A stretch of 64,000 bases of DNA from Bradyrhizobium manausense (GTDB taxonomy: Bacteria > Pseudomonadota > Alphaproteobacteria > Rhizobiales > Xanthobacteraceae), in contig NZ_JAFCLG010000005.1 of assembly GCF_018129685.1 (NCBI RefSeq), forward strand, positions 248,001 through 312,000, in the 5' to 3' direction. The position numbers were made by a program, and so were the translations under genes. The notes beneath the pieces were generated by a model, which saw only the letters and a program-made list of their open reading frames with translations, did not search any database and had not been told where the DNA came from. This document shows positions 49,537-58,060 of this stretch, one piece after another. The number at the start of each line of letters is the position of its first letter. Within the stretch, counting starts at the first letter, position 1.

Positions 49537-50106
49537 CTACATCGGCCGGACTTCAACCACGTCGGGCACAAAATGCTTCAGCAGATTCTGAATGCCGTGC
49601 TGGAGCGTTGCGGTCGATGACGGGCAGCCGGCGCACGAGCCCTTCATGTTGAGATAGACGATCCCGTCCTTGAAGCCGCGGAAGGTGATGTCGCCGCCGT
49701 CATTGGCGACGGCCGGCCGCACGCGCGTCTCGATCAGATCCTTGATCATGTCGACGGTCTCGGCATCGGACTCGTCGAAAAACTCGTCCTCGTCGTCGAG
49801 ATCGACATCGCTCTGGACCACGCCATCGGCGAGCAGCGGCGCGCCGGACATGTAGTGCTCCATGATGGCGCCGAGGATCGCAGGCTTGAGCTGCTGCCAT
49901 TCGCCGTCCGCCTTGGTGACGGTGATGAAATCCGACCCATAGAACACGCCGGTGACGCCGGGCACCTCGAACAGCTTTTCCGCGAGCGGCGAGCGCGTTG
50001 CGGACTCGCGGCTGGCAAACTCTATCGGGCCGCCGTCGGACACGACGCGGCCGGGAATGAACTTCAGCGTGGCGGGATTGGGGGTGGCTTCGGTTTGAAT
50101 GAACAT
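49537..50106 (-). CDS. NfuA-type Fe-S cluster carrier
   Basis: 189 aa from ATG 50106, with GGAGAAA 5 bases upstream. N-terminal Nfu_N domain (MFIQTEATPNPATLKFIPGR) and C-terminal NifU-like scaffold domain with the cluster ligands CAGCP in NMKGSCAGCPSSTATL. It holds and delivers 4Fe-4S clusters to apoproteins. Monocistronic between two family A repeats. Confidence 0.94.
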   Translation of the reverse strand: MFIQTEATPNPATLKFIPGRVVSDGGPIEFASRESATRSPLAEKLFEVPGVTGVFYGSDFITVTKADGEWQQLKPAILGAIMEHYMSGAPLLADGVVQSDVDLDDEDEFFDESDAETVDMIKDLIETRVRPAVANDGGDITFRGFKDGIVYLNMKGSCAGCPSSTATLQHGIQNLLKHFVPDVVEVRPM

Positions 50107-50246
50107 GGTTTTCTCCAGACGTCGCCGGTTCAAGGCCGGCGCGTACCCTATCCACTAGCAGATGGCGACGGAGAACGCACGGTCAAGGGGAGGTGACGCC
50201 GTTTCGCTGTTATATCAGTGGGTTAGTGAACGGAGAATATCTGCGT

Positions 50247-50328
50247 CGTCATGGCCGGGCCTGTCCCGGCCATCCTGCTTCTGGATACGCCAAGAACGTG
50301 GATGCCCGGGACAAGCCCGGGCATGACG
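50247..50328. repeat. Palindromic intergenic repeat, family A copy 3
   Basis: CGTCATGGCCGGGCCTGTCC...GGACAAGCCCGGGCATGACG. It is in the gap between the NfuA-like start and the trpS 3' end; same structure as the other A copies. Confidence 0.85.
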
Positions 50329-50362
50329 GTCGTCTACTTCGCCGCGCCGATGCTGCTGGACT

Positions 50363-51415
50363 TCAGCGCCGTCTGATGAAGCCGACGATGTCTTTCGACA
50401 GGTTCATGGTCTCCTGGGCAAGCGCGCGTGCCCGATCGGAGCCATCGTTCAGGATGCTGTCGATATGGCCGGGGTCCGAGACCAGGCGCTTCATCTCACC
50501 GGCGATCGGCGCGAGTTTGGTGACACACAGCTCCGCCAGCGCGTTCTTGAAGCTGGAGAACTGGCCGCCGCCAAATTCGCGCAGCACCTCGGCCTTGGAA
50601 CGTTCGGCGAGCGCCGCGAAAATGCCGACGAGATTGTCCGCTTCGGGGCGCGCTTCCAGGCCTTTCTCTTCGCTCGGCAGCGGCTCCGGATCGGTCTTTG
50701 CCTTGCGGATCTTCTGCGCGATGGTGTCAGCATCGTCGGTCAGATTGATGCGCGAATTGTCCGACGCATCCGACTTCGACATTTTCTTGGTGCCGTCGCG
50801 CAAGGACATCACGCGCGTCGCAGGGCCCGTGATCAAGGGTTCAGGCAGCGGGAAGAACAGGCCGTCATTGGCGCCCTGCGCGCGGATGGAATCGCCGAAG
50901 TCATTGTTGAACTTCTGGGCGATGTCGCGCGAGAGCTCTAGATGCTGCTTCTGGTCCTCGCCGACCGGCACGTGGGTGGCGCGGTACAGCAGGATGTCGG
51001 CGGCCATCAGCACGGGATAGTCGAACAGCCCGACGGAGGCGTTCTCTCGATCCTTGCCGGCCTTCTCCTTGAATTGGGTCATGCGTCCGAGCCAGCCCAT
51101 GCGCGCGACGCAGTTGAAGATCCAGGCGAGCTCGGCATGGCCGGAGACCTGGCTCTGGTTGAACACGATGTGCTTCCTGGGATCGATGCCGGCGGCGATG
51201 AAGGCCGCAGTCACCTCACGGGTGTTGCGCGCGAGCTCGGCCGGTCCGCCCCAGACGTCCACGCCCTGCGTGATCGCGTGCATGTCGACGACGCAATAGA
51301 TGCAGTTGTGAGTTTCCTGCATTTTCACGAAGTTGACGATCGCGCCGAGGTAGTTGCCGAGGTGCAGATTGCCCGTCGGCTGGACGCCCGAAAAAACCCG
51401 TTCAACGAATGGCAT
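50363..51415 (-). CDS. trpS: Tryptophanyl-tRNA synthetase
   Basis: Class I aminoacyl-tRNA synthetase for Trp. 350 aa from ATG 51415, with GGAAGA upstream. HIGH-type motif [11 protein letters not shown] and KMSKS motif [10 protein letters not shown], plus the long helical insert typical of bacterial TrpRS. Sits downstream of murJ with the same orientation, a known neighbour pair; a family D repeat separates them. Confidence 0.97.
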   Translation of the reverse strand: MPFVERVFSGVQPTGNLHLGNYLGAIVNFVKMQETHNCIYCVVDMHAITQGVDVWGGPAELARNTREVTAAFIAAGIDPRKHIVFNQSQVSGHAELAWIFNCVARMGWLGRMTQFKEKAGKDRENASVGLFDYPVLMAADILLYRATHVPVGEDQKQHLELSRDIAQKFNNDFGDSIRAQGANDGLFFPLPEPLITGPATRVMSLRDGTKKMSKSDASDNSRINLTDDADTIAQKIRKAKTDPEPLPSEEKGLEARPEADNLVGIFAALAERSKAEVLREFGGGQFSSFKNALAELCVTKLAPIAGEMKRLVSDPGHIDSILNDGSDRARALAQETMNLSKDIVGFIRRR

Positions 51416-51494
51416 GGTTAGTCTTCCTGGCACGCCTTCCCATAGGTGGTCGGCTGTCGTTTCCAACAGCAGCGCTGCTCCGTCAAGGGCAATT

Positions 51495-51616
51495 CCACCT
51501 CTCCCATCGGGAGAGGTCGCGCCGAAGGCGCGGGTGAGGGGTTAGTCTCTATCGTGGGACCAGGTCCCCTCACCCGATTTGCTGCGCAAATCGACCTCTC
51601 CCGATGGGAGAGGTGA
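51495..51616. repeat. Palindromic intergenic repeat, family D copy 2
   Basis: CCACCTCTCCCATCGGGAGAGGT...GGCGCGGGTGAGGGG...CCCCTCACCCGATTTGC-TGC-GCAAATCGACCTCTCCCGATGGGAGAGGT. Between murJ and trpS, so possibly transcribed within one mRNA. Confidence 0.85.
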
Positions 51617-51635
51617 AGGCCCGTCGGCGAGCGCT

Positions 51636-53171
51636 CTAACGAGCCGGCCGCTTCAGGGCGTTCACCGCCTCGCGCCAGGAGGCTGCGCCGAGGATTTGCA
51701 GGAGCAGACCGTAAACGGCCATTCCCGCCGCGATCTGCAGGCCCAGCCCGATCAAGCGGATCAGGTCATGGGCTTCCAAGGGCATCAGCCCGGTCGTCAG
51801 CCAAAGCAGGGCGCCCATGGCGGCGGCGGCAAGCACGATCCGCGGCAGCCGTTTACGGGCGTCGGCGTCGACCGAGAAGCCGAATGCGCTGGTGCCTTTC
51901 CGAAGCAGCGAGGCCGCGCTGCTCCACGCCCCGACGGCGATGCTCGCGGCAATCCCGCTCGCGCCGAAGACATGGCCGAGCACGACCGCAAGCGCCACGG
52001 CGACCATAAAGCCCTTGGCCGTTGCAAGCAGCGGCGTCATCGTGTCGCCGCGCGCATAGAAGGCCGGCGACAGCGCCTTGCTCAGCACATGCGCCGGCAG
52101 GCCCAGCGCCAGCCACATCAATGCATGCGCGGTGGCGATGCTGTCTTCGGCGCCGAAGGCACCGTGCTCGAACAACAATCGCACGATCGGCTCGGCGAGA
52201 ACGGCGAGGCCAAGCGTGGCCGGCAACGCCAGTCCGGTTGCCAGTTCCAGCGCGCGCGATTCAGCGTGCGCGACGGCCTCGCGATCGCCGCTCCCCACCG
52301 CGCGGGTCAATTCCGGCACCAGCACCGCGCCCATGGCGACGCCGACAATGCCGAGCGGCAGCTCGACTAGGCGGTTGGCGAAATAGAGCCAGGACACGGC
52401 GGACGGAGTCCCCGAGGCGATGATCGCGCCCGCGATCATCAACCATTGCGGCCCCGAGCTTGCGATCATGCCGGGGATCGCCTTGGCGAAGAAGCCGCGC
52501 ATCTCCTTGTCGAAGCTCACGCGCAGCGGCGTCGCCAGGCGCGCGCTTCGCTGCGAGGCCAGCATCACGAGTTGCAGCAGGCCGGCGACCCCGACGGTCG
52601 CGGCCAGCATCCATGCGGCGAGCGGCGCATCGGCATGCCCGGCGAGCAGTAGTGCGATCGCTGCGATCAGGGCGATGTTGAACAGCAGCGGCGTGAATGC
52701 CGTGAGCGCAAATTTCCCTTGCGCGTTGAGCAATCCCATCAGCACCGTGACCGGCCCGGCGAAGGCCAGATAAGGCAGCATCAGCCGCGTGTGCGCGACG
52801 GCGAGATCGAGCGTGGCGCTGCCGACGAAGCCCGGCGCGATGATCATGACGATCAGCGGCATGGCGAGGGCAATGCCGATCGAGATCACGATCAGGCCCG
52901 CGCTGACGGTGCCGAGCACGCGTCCCGCAAAGGCGGAAGCGGCCTCTTCGCCGTCGCGGTCGCGAACGCGCAGCCAGGCCGGGATCAGGGCGGCGTTCAG
53001 CGCGCCTTCGCTGAGCAGCCGCCGCGCCACGTTGACGAGCTGGAAGGCGGCCAGAAAGGCGTCGGCCACCCCGCCAGTGCCGAGCAGCGCCGCGATCAGG
53101 GAATCGCGGCCAAAGCCGAGCAGCCGCGAGGCCAGTGTTCCCGTCGAGACGGTCAGGAAGGAGCGGATCAT
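51636..53171 (-). CDS. murJ: Lipid II flippase MurJ
   Basis: Flips lipid II across the inner membrane for peptidoglycan synthesis. 511 aa from ATG 53171, giving the standard N-terminus MIRSFLTVSTGTLASRLLGFGRD; upstream readings to 53282 add a non-conserved stretch. Signature blocks ADAFLAAFQLVNVARRLLSEGALNAALIPAW and a MATE-like run of about 14 hydrophobic segments. No neighbouring glnD in this window. Confidence 0.96.
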   Translation of the reverse strand: MIRSFLTVSTGTLASRLLGFGRDSLIAALLGTGGVADAFLAAFQLVNVARRLLSEGALNAALIPAWLRVRDRDGEEAASAFAGRVLGTVSAGLIVISIGIALAMPLIVMIIAPGFVGSATLDLAVAHTRLMLPYLAFAGPVTVLMGLLNAQGKFALTAFTPLLFNIALIAAIALLLAGHADAPLAAWMLAATVGVAGLLQLVMLASQRSARLATPLRVSFDKEMRGFFAKAIPGMIASSGPQWLMIAGAIIASGTPSAVSWLYFANRLVELPLGIVGVAMGAVLVPELTRAVGSGDREAVAHAESRALELATGLALPATLGLAVLAEPIVRLLFEHGAFGAEDSIATAHALMWLALGLPAHVLSKALSPAFYARGDTMTPLLATAKGFMVAVALAVVLGHVFGASGIAASIAVGAWSSAASLLRKGTSAFGFSVDADARKRLPRIVLAAAAMGALLWLTTGLMPLEAHDLIRLIGLGLQIAAGMAVYGLLLQILGAASWREAVNALKRPAR

Positions 53172-53297
53172 CGGGCTTGTTACAATACCGTTGCTTGCCC
53201 GCTCGGGGCCGGTCGTGATAGGCCGCGAGCCAGATTTCAGGCTGACAGGAAGCGGATTTCTGCAGGGTCCGCAATCCGCCAAACAGGATCAAGGTGA

Positions 53298-54299
53298 ATG
53301 GCTGACGTGAAATATGACGTTCTCGGCATCGGCAATGCGCTGTTCGACGTGCTGGTCCGGACCGATGAAGCCTTTTTGGTCAAGCACGGCATGACCAAGG
53401 GCAGCATGTCCCTGATCGACGAGGCGCGGGCTGCTGCGATCTATGCCGACATGGGTCCGGCGACGGAAGTGTCGGGCGGCTCGGCCGCCAACACCATCGT
53501 CGGCATCGGCAGCCTCGGCGCGCGCGCCGCCTATGTCGGCAAGGTCAAGGACGACCAGATCGGCAAGCTCTACGTCCACGACATCCGCGCCTCCGGCGTT
53601 GCCTTCAACACGACGCCTGCGAAGGACGGCCCCGCCACCGGCTGCTCCTACATCCTGGTGACAGGTGACGGCGAGCGCACCATGAACACCTATCTCGGAG
53701 CTGCGCAGGATCTGTCGCCGGCCGATATCGATCCGGCCGAGATCGCGGCCGCCAAGATTGTCTATCTCGAAGGCTATCTCTGGGATCCTCCGGGTGCCAA
53801 GGAGGCCTTCCTCAAGGCCTCCAAGATCGCCCACGAGGCCGGCCGCCAGGTGGCGCTGACCTTGTCGGACTCCTTCTGCGTCAGCCGCTATCGCGACGAG
53901 TTCCTGGGGCTGATGCGGGGCGGCACCGCCGACATCGTGTTCGCCAACGAGTCCGAGTTGCACTCGCTCTACGAGACCTCCGACTTCGACACCGCGCTCA
54001 AGCAACTTCGCAACGACGTCAAGCTCGGCGTGGTGACCCGCAGCGAAAAGGGCTGCGTCGTGGTGACGCCGACCGACGCCGTCGCCGCTCCGGCCTCGCC
54101 GATCTCGCAACTGGTCGACACCACCGGCGCCGGCGATCTGTTCGCCGCCGGCTTCCTCTATGGTCTCTCGCGCGGCCTGTCGCACAAGCAGTGCGGCGAA
54201 CTCGGTGCGCTCGCCGCCGCCGAAGTCATCCAGCACATCGGCGCGCGCCCGCAGGTGTCGCTGAAGGAGCTGGCGCAGCAGCGTGGGCTGACGGTTTAA
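53298..54299 (+). CDS. PfkB-family sugar/nucleoside kinase (adenosine kinase-like)
   Basis: 333 aa ribokinase-fold kinase: GIGNALFDVLV at the start, SGGSAANTIVGIGSLG (substrate Gly-Gly), MNTYLGAAQDLSP, and C-terminal DTTGAGDLFAAGFLYG with the catalytic Asp. Overall it resembles the adenosine kinases of alphaproteobacteria, phosphorylating adenosine to AMP; fructokinase relatives cannot be excluded. Divergent from murJ; a convergent family A repeat follows. Confidence 0.87.
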   Translation: MADVKYDVLGIGNALFDVLVRTDEAFLVKHGMTKGSMSLIDEARAAAIYADMGPATEVSGGSAANTIVGIGSLGARAAYVGKVKDDQIGKLYVHDIRASGVAFNTTPAKDGPATGCSYILVTGDGERTMNTYLGAAQDLSPADIDPAEIAAAKIVYLEGYLWDPPGAKEAFLKASKIAHEAGRQVALTLSDSFCVSRYRDEFLGLMRGGTADIVFANESELHSLYETSDFDTALKQLRNDVKLGVVTRSEKGCVVVTPTDAVAAPASPISQLVDTTGAGDLFAAGFLYGLSRGLSHKQCGELGALAAAEVIQHIGARPQVSLKELAQQRGLTV

Positions 54300-54322
54300 G
54301 GCCCGCGCGCCTCTCCCGCAGT

Positions 54323-54401
54323 CGTCATGCCCGGGCTTGTCCCGGGCATCCACGTTCTTCGCGGCGACGCGTGGATGGCCGGGACAAGCCCGGCCACGAC
54401 G
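54323..54401. repeat. Palindromic intergenic repeat, family A copy 4
   Basis: CGTCATGCCCGGGCTTGTCC...GGACAAGCCCGGCCACGACG. In the convergent gap between the kinase and the serine hydrolase. Confidence 0.85.
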
Positions 54402-54424
54402 GATGGTAAGGCCTATGCGCTCCC

Positions 54425-55618
54425 CTACGCCGCCTTCTGTCCGCTGCCCGCATCGAGCCCGGCATAGACGCCACGCTCGAATCCCGCGAATGTCTGCAGA
54501 CACTTTGCATCCGCGAACGGCAACAGCTGCATCAGGATCACGCCGGTGACGTCGCGTGCCGGGTCGATCCAGTAATAGGTGTTGGCAAGGCCCGCCCAGG
54601 CGAGGCTGCCGGCGCTGCGGCCTTCCGCAGTCTTGGCGGTGTTGATCATGAAGCTGAGGCCCCACTTTTTCATCTGCTCGGGATAGAGATCGACGTCATT
54701 GGTGTAGGGCGGTGCCGCCGTCGTCATCTTGGTCATGTTGAGATCGCCCATCTGGTTTTGCCCCATCATGGCGATCGTCTCTGATTTCAGCACTTGATTG
54801 CCGTTGCCGCGCCCCTTGTTCAGGATCATCTGGGTGAACTTGATGTAGTCGCCGGCCGTCGAATAGAGGCCGCCGCCACCCATGTGGAATTCCGGATTCT
54901 GCTCGAGCTCGAACGGGATCGCGGCGAGCTGGCCGTCCTCGCCGCGCGCATGCATGCCAACGAGGCGTTTCCGCATATCGTCGCTGATCTTGAAGCCGGT
55001 GTCGGACATCCCAAGCGGCGCAAACAGATTGTCGCGCAGATATGCATCGAGCCGCTTGCCGCTGACGGCTTCCACCGCCTTGCCGACGAAATCGATATTG
55101 GTGCCGTATTCCCAGCGCGTGCCGGGATCAGTCATGATGGGCGTCTTCAGCGCCGCGTTCTGGCAGGTGATGATTCCCGGCGTGCCTGCTTTCTCCATGT
55201 AGCGCGCGAAGTCGCCATTCCACATGTCGTAGCAGAAGCCGGCGGTGTGGGTCATCAGCTGGCGCAGCGTGATCGCGCCTTTCGCCGGTCGCAATTTCGG
55301 TTCGCCCTTGGCGTCAAAACCTTCGAGCACCTGCGGCTTGGCGAGATCGGGCAGCAGCGATCCGATCGGCGCATCGAGCGACAGCTTGCCTTGCTCGACC
55401 AGCTGCATCGCGCCGGCCGATGTGACCGCCTTCGTCATCGAGGCGATCCAGAACACGCTATCGATGGTCATCGCATCGGGTTTGGACAGGTCGCGCACGC
55501 CGAACGCGCCCCGATACAGGACTTCGTTGCCGCTGGCGGCGATCGCAACAACGCCGGGAATGTCCTTGGCGTCGCTTGCCTTGCGCAGAATCTCGTCGAT
55601 CTCGGCTTTGCTTTGCAT
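54425..55618 (-). CDS. Beta-lactamase-family serine hydrolase
   Basis: 397 aa from ATG 55618, with GGAGG about 9 bases upstream; the frame continues to 55672. Penicillin-binding/class C beta-lactamase fold: Ser60-x-x-Lys63 in ASMTKAV, the Tyr-x-Asn motif in WEYGTNIDF, and a C-terminal region near AGSLAWAGLANTYY for the third motif. No signal peptide, so a cytosolic esterase-like hydrolase (EstB group) is more likely than a beta-lactamase. Substrate unknown. Confidence 0.85.
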   Translation of the reverse strand: MQSKAEIDEILRKASDAKDIPGVVAIAASGNEVLYRGAFGVRDLSKPDAMTIDSVFWIASMTKAVTSAGAMQLVEQGKLSLDAPIGSLLPDLAKPQVLEGFDAKGEPKLRPAKGAITLRQLMTHTAGFCYDMWNGDFARYMEKAGTPGIITCQNAALKTPIMTDPGTRWEYGTNIDFVGKAVEAVSGKRLDAYLRDNLFAPLGMSDTGFKISDDMRKRLVGMHARGEDGQLAAIPFELEQNPEFHMGGGGLYSTAGDYIKFTQMILNKGRGNGNQVLKSETIAMMGQNQMGDLNMTKMTTAAPPYTNDVDLYPEQMKKWGLSFMINTAKTAEGRSAGSLAWAGLANTYYWIDPARDVTGVILMQLLPFADAKCLQTFAGFERGVYAGLDAGSGQKAA

Positions 55619-55955
55619 CCGCGTTTCCTCCGGTTTGATTATTGTTGGAAGCAATCGATTGTCCTCCCGCATTCACTGCGCGGCAAGCGTGGCGATATGC
55701 ACCCTTCGGTCGCGATGTCGTGACTTGACGGTCTGCGTTCCGCGCGGGACGACTGATTTGCAACACATCAGCACAATCTGCGGTGGATGGCCGCAACCAG
55801 CCGTGACCATGGATGGGCTCAGGCGGTATCTTTGGGCTGTTTGAAGCACTTGAAACATTTTGTGCGTTGCGGCGTTCAGCTTATGGGCCGATTGGCGGCT
55901 GGCGTTGGGACTTGATGCAGATTTGCGGCTTCCATCGGCCGCGAGGGGACCTGAG
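55619..55955. other. Divergent gap, nothing recognised
   Basis: 337 bp between the serine hydrolase start and the start of the small unknown gene. The open frame that reaches back to 55860 has no ribosome site there. A TTGAAGCA/TTGAAACA stretch near 55839-55858 could be a -35 region for the rightward gene, but no clear -10 was assigned. No repeat or hairpin of note. Confidence 0.35.
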
Positions 55956-56276
55956 ATGATTTCGACCTGGAGCGAATGGAAGCGCTATCCCCGTCCCGGA
56001 CGGGGTGACAATCTCGAAGCGCCGATCTCGCCTGGCATTTATGAGGTGCGGATCGCCGGATCAGGCGCGCTCTATTCGTTCGGCGCGGTCGACAATCTGG
56101 CGCAGGCGCTGGCGCTGCTGCCGGTCGGCTCGAAATCCTGGTTCGGCCGCCGCGACACCTCCGACGCGCCCGATCTCGAATACCGGACCTGCGCGACCTC
56201 TTCGAAGGCCGACGCCAAGGCGGCCGCCGAACGCATGATCGGCCGGCGCGAGACCTATCTGAGCGGCGCGGCGTAA
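55956..56276 (+). CDS. Small conserved-looking protein of unknown function
   Basis: 106 aa from ATG 55956, which has GAGGGG 8 bases upstream. Not recognised with confidence. The segment SPGIYEVRIAGSGALYSFGAVDNLAQAL has a weak GIY-YIG-like look (G-I-Y...x...Y-x-F-G) but the catalytic Arg and Glu pattern is not convincing. C-terminal half is Ala/Lys-rich helical (SSKADAKAAAERMIGRRE). No signal peptide or membrane segment. Ends 122 bases before gabD, possibly cotranscribed. Confidence 0.65.
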   Translation: MISTWSEWKRYPRPGRGDNLEAPISPGIYEVRIAGSGALYSFGAVDNLAQALALLPVGSKSWFGRRDTSDAPDLEYRTCATSSKADAKAAAERMIGRRETYLSGAA

Positions 56277-56398
56277 TCCTGCCGCTCCGAACCTAACTCC
56301 CATCAGATGTGCGTTGCGGGACCGTGCATTGCGCACCTGATGTCCCTATATTCCGGCCGATCCGATCGCCCCGCAATGATCGCCTTGGGAGTAACGCC

Positions 56399-57892
56399 AT
56401 GACGCCGACCGCCTCCGCACGCGCCCAACACGCAACCGCCGCCCTGCGTGACCGGTTGAAGGACCCCTCGCTGCTGAAGGAGGCCTGCTACATCGACGGC
56501 GCCTGGGTCGGCACGCCGGTCTTCGCGGTGAACAATCCCGCGACCGGTGTCGAGATCGCAAAGGTGCCGCAGCTCGGCGCGGACGACACCACCAAGGCTG
56601 TCGAGGCCGCCCAGCGCGCCTTCCCGGCCTGGGCCAAGCACACCGCCAAGCAGCGCTCCAACATCTTGCGCAAATGGTTCGAACTGATCATTGCCAACCG
56701 CGAGGACCTCGCGCTGATCCTGACCTCCGAACAGGGCAAGCCGCTTTCGGAAGCGCTCGGCGAGGTCGATATCGGCGCCGCCTATATCGAGTTCTTCGCG
56801 GAGGAAGCCCGCCGCGTTTATGGCGAGACCATCCCCTCGCAGCGGCCCGATGCGCGCCTGCTCGCGATCAAGCAGCCGATCGGCGTCTGTGGCGCCATCA
56901 CGCCGTGGAATTTCCCGAACTCCATGATCACGCGAAAGGTCTCGCCGGCGCTGGCCGCAGGCTGCACTGTGGTGCTCAAGCCCGCCAACGAGACGCCGCT
57001 GTCGGCGCTGGCGCTGGCCGTGCTCGCCGAGAAGGCGGGCATCCCCAAGGGCGTGCTCAACATCGTCACCGGCGATGCGCCGCCGATCGGCAAGGTGCTG
57101 TGCGAGCATCCGGCCGTGCGTTTCGTCGGCTTCACCGGCTCGACCCCGGTCGGCAAGATCCTCTACCAGCAGGCCTCCGTCGGCGTGAAGCGACTGGGCC
57201 TCGAACTCGGCGGCAACGCGCCCTTCGTGGTGTTCGACGATGCCGACCTCGACGCCGCGGTCGAGGGCGCGATCGTCTCGAAATATCGCAACATGGGCCA
57301 GACCTGCGTCTGCGCCAACCGTCTCTACGCCCAGGACAAGATCTACGAGGAGTTCGTCAAGAAGCTCGCGGCGAAGGTCGCCGCGATGAAGCTCGGCGAC
57401 GGCACGGAAGCCGGCGTCACGCAGGGCCCGCTGATCAACATGAAGGCGATCGACAAGGTCGAGCGTCACATCGCCGATGCCGTCAAGCGCGGCGCCAAGG
57501 TCGTGACGGGCGGCAAGCGCAGCGAGCTCGGGCGCTCTTTCTTCGAGCCGACCGTGCTCGCCGACGTCAAGCCGGACTCGCTGGTGTCTCAGGAAGAAAC
57601 CTTCGGACCGGTCGCGCCCGTCATCCGCTTCAAGGATGAGGCCGACGTCATCGCGATGTGCAACGCCTCGCCGTTTGGTCTTGCGTCCTACTTCTACTCC
57701 CGCGATCTCGGCCGCGTCTGGCGCGTCGCCGAAGCGCTGGAGTCGGGCATGGTTGGCGTCAACACCGGCCTCATCACCACGGAAGTCGCGCCCTTTGGCG
57801 GCGTCAAGGAAAGCGGACTGGGCCGCGAAGGCTCGCGTCACGGCATGGAAGAATATGTCGAGATCAAATACGTGATGATGGCGGGGGTGTGA
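56399..57892 (+). CDS. gabD: NAD(P)-dependent succinate-semialdehyde dehydrogenase
   Basis: Aldehyde dehydrogenase, 497 aa from ATG 56399, with GGGAG 8 bases upstream. Catalytic Cys303 in NMGQTCVCANR and the general-base Glu in LELGGNAPFVVFDDAD; NAD-binding GFTGSTPVGK and ITPWNFPNSMI. Best fit is GabD (succinate semialdehyde to succinate in 4-aminobutyrate breakdown); close relatives act on glutarate semialdehyde. No gabT nearby. Confidence 0.9.
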   Translation: MTPTASARAQHATAALRDRLKDPSLLKEACYIDGAWVGTPVFAVNNPATGVEIAKVPQLGADDTTKAVEAAQRAFPAWAKHTAKQRSNILRKWFELIIANREDLALILTSEQGKPLSEALGEVDIGAAYIEFFAEEARRVYGETIPSQRPDARLLAIKQPIGVCGAITPWNFPNSMITRKVSPALAAGCTVVLKPANETPLSALALAVLAEKAGIPKGVLNIVTGDAPPIGKVLCEHPAVRFVGFTGSTPVGKILYQQASVGVKRLGLELGGNAPFVVFDDADLDAAVEGAIVSKYRNMGQTCVCANRLYAQDKIYEEFVKKLAAKVAAMKLGDGTEAGVTQGPLINMKAIDKVERHIADAVKRGAKVVTGGKRSELGRSFFEPTVLADVKPDSLVSQEETFGPVAPVIRFKDEADVIAMCNASPFGLASYFYSRDLGRVWRVAEALESGMVGVNTGLITTEVAPFGGVKESGLGREGSRHGMEEYVEIKYVMMAGV

Positions 57893-57900
57893 GGGCTCTC

Positions 57901-58021
57901 GTCGTCCTGGCGAAAGCCAGGACCCATTACCCCAGGGAGTAGTTTGACGCGAAGCAGGTCACAACGAGTCTTCGCATCAGCGCGGCCGGTGGCTATGGGT
58001 CCTGGCATTCGCCAGGACGAC
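57901..58021. repeat. Palindromic intergenic repeat, family C copy 1
   Basis: Starts GTCGTCCTGGCGAAAGCCAG and ends CCTGGCATTCGCCAGGACGAC; arms face each other around a variable middle of about 70 bases. It lies in the convergent gap between gabD and the SulP gene. Second copy at 60448-60568. Confidence 0.85.
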
Positions 58022-58060
58022 ACCCAGGTTGTGGCGGGCTGCTTCCGTCAGAAGTGACGA

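Noticed and set aside
54425..55618. True beta-lactamase (resistance gene)
   Set aside because: Has SxxK and YxN motifs but no signal peptide and a general esterase-like context; resistance role unsupported.
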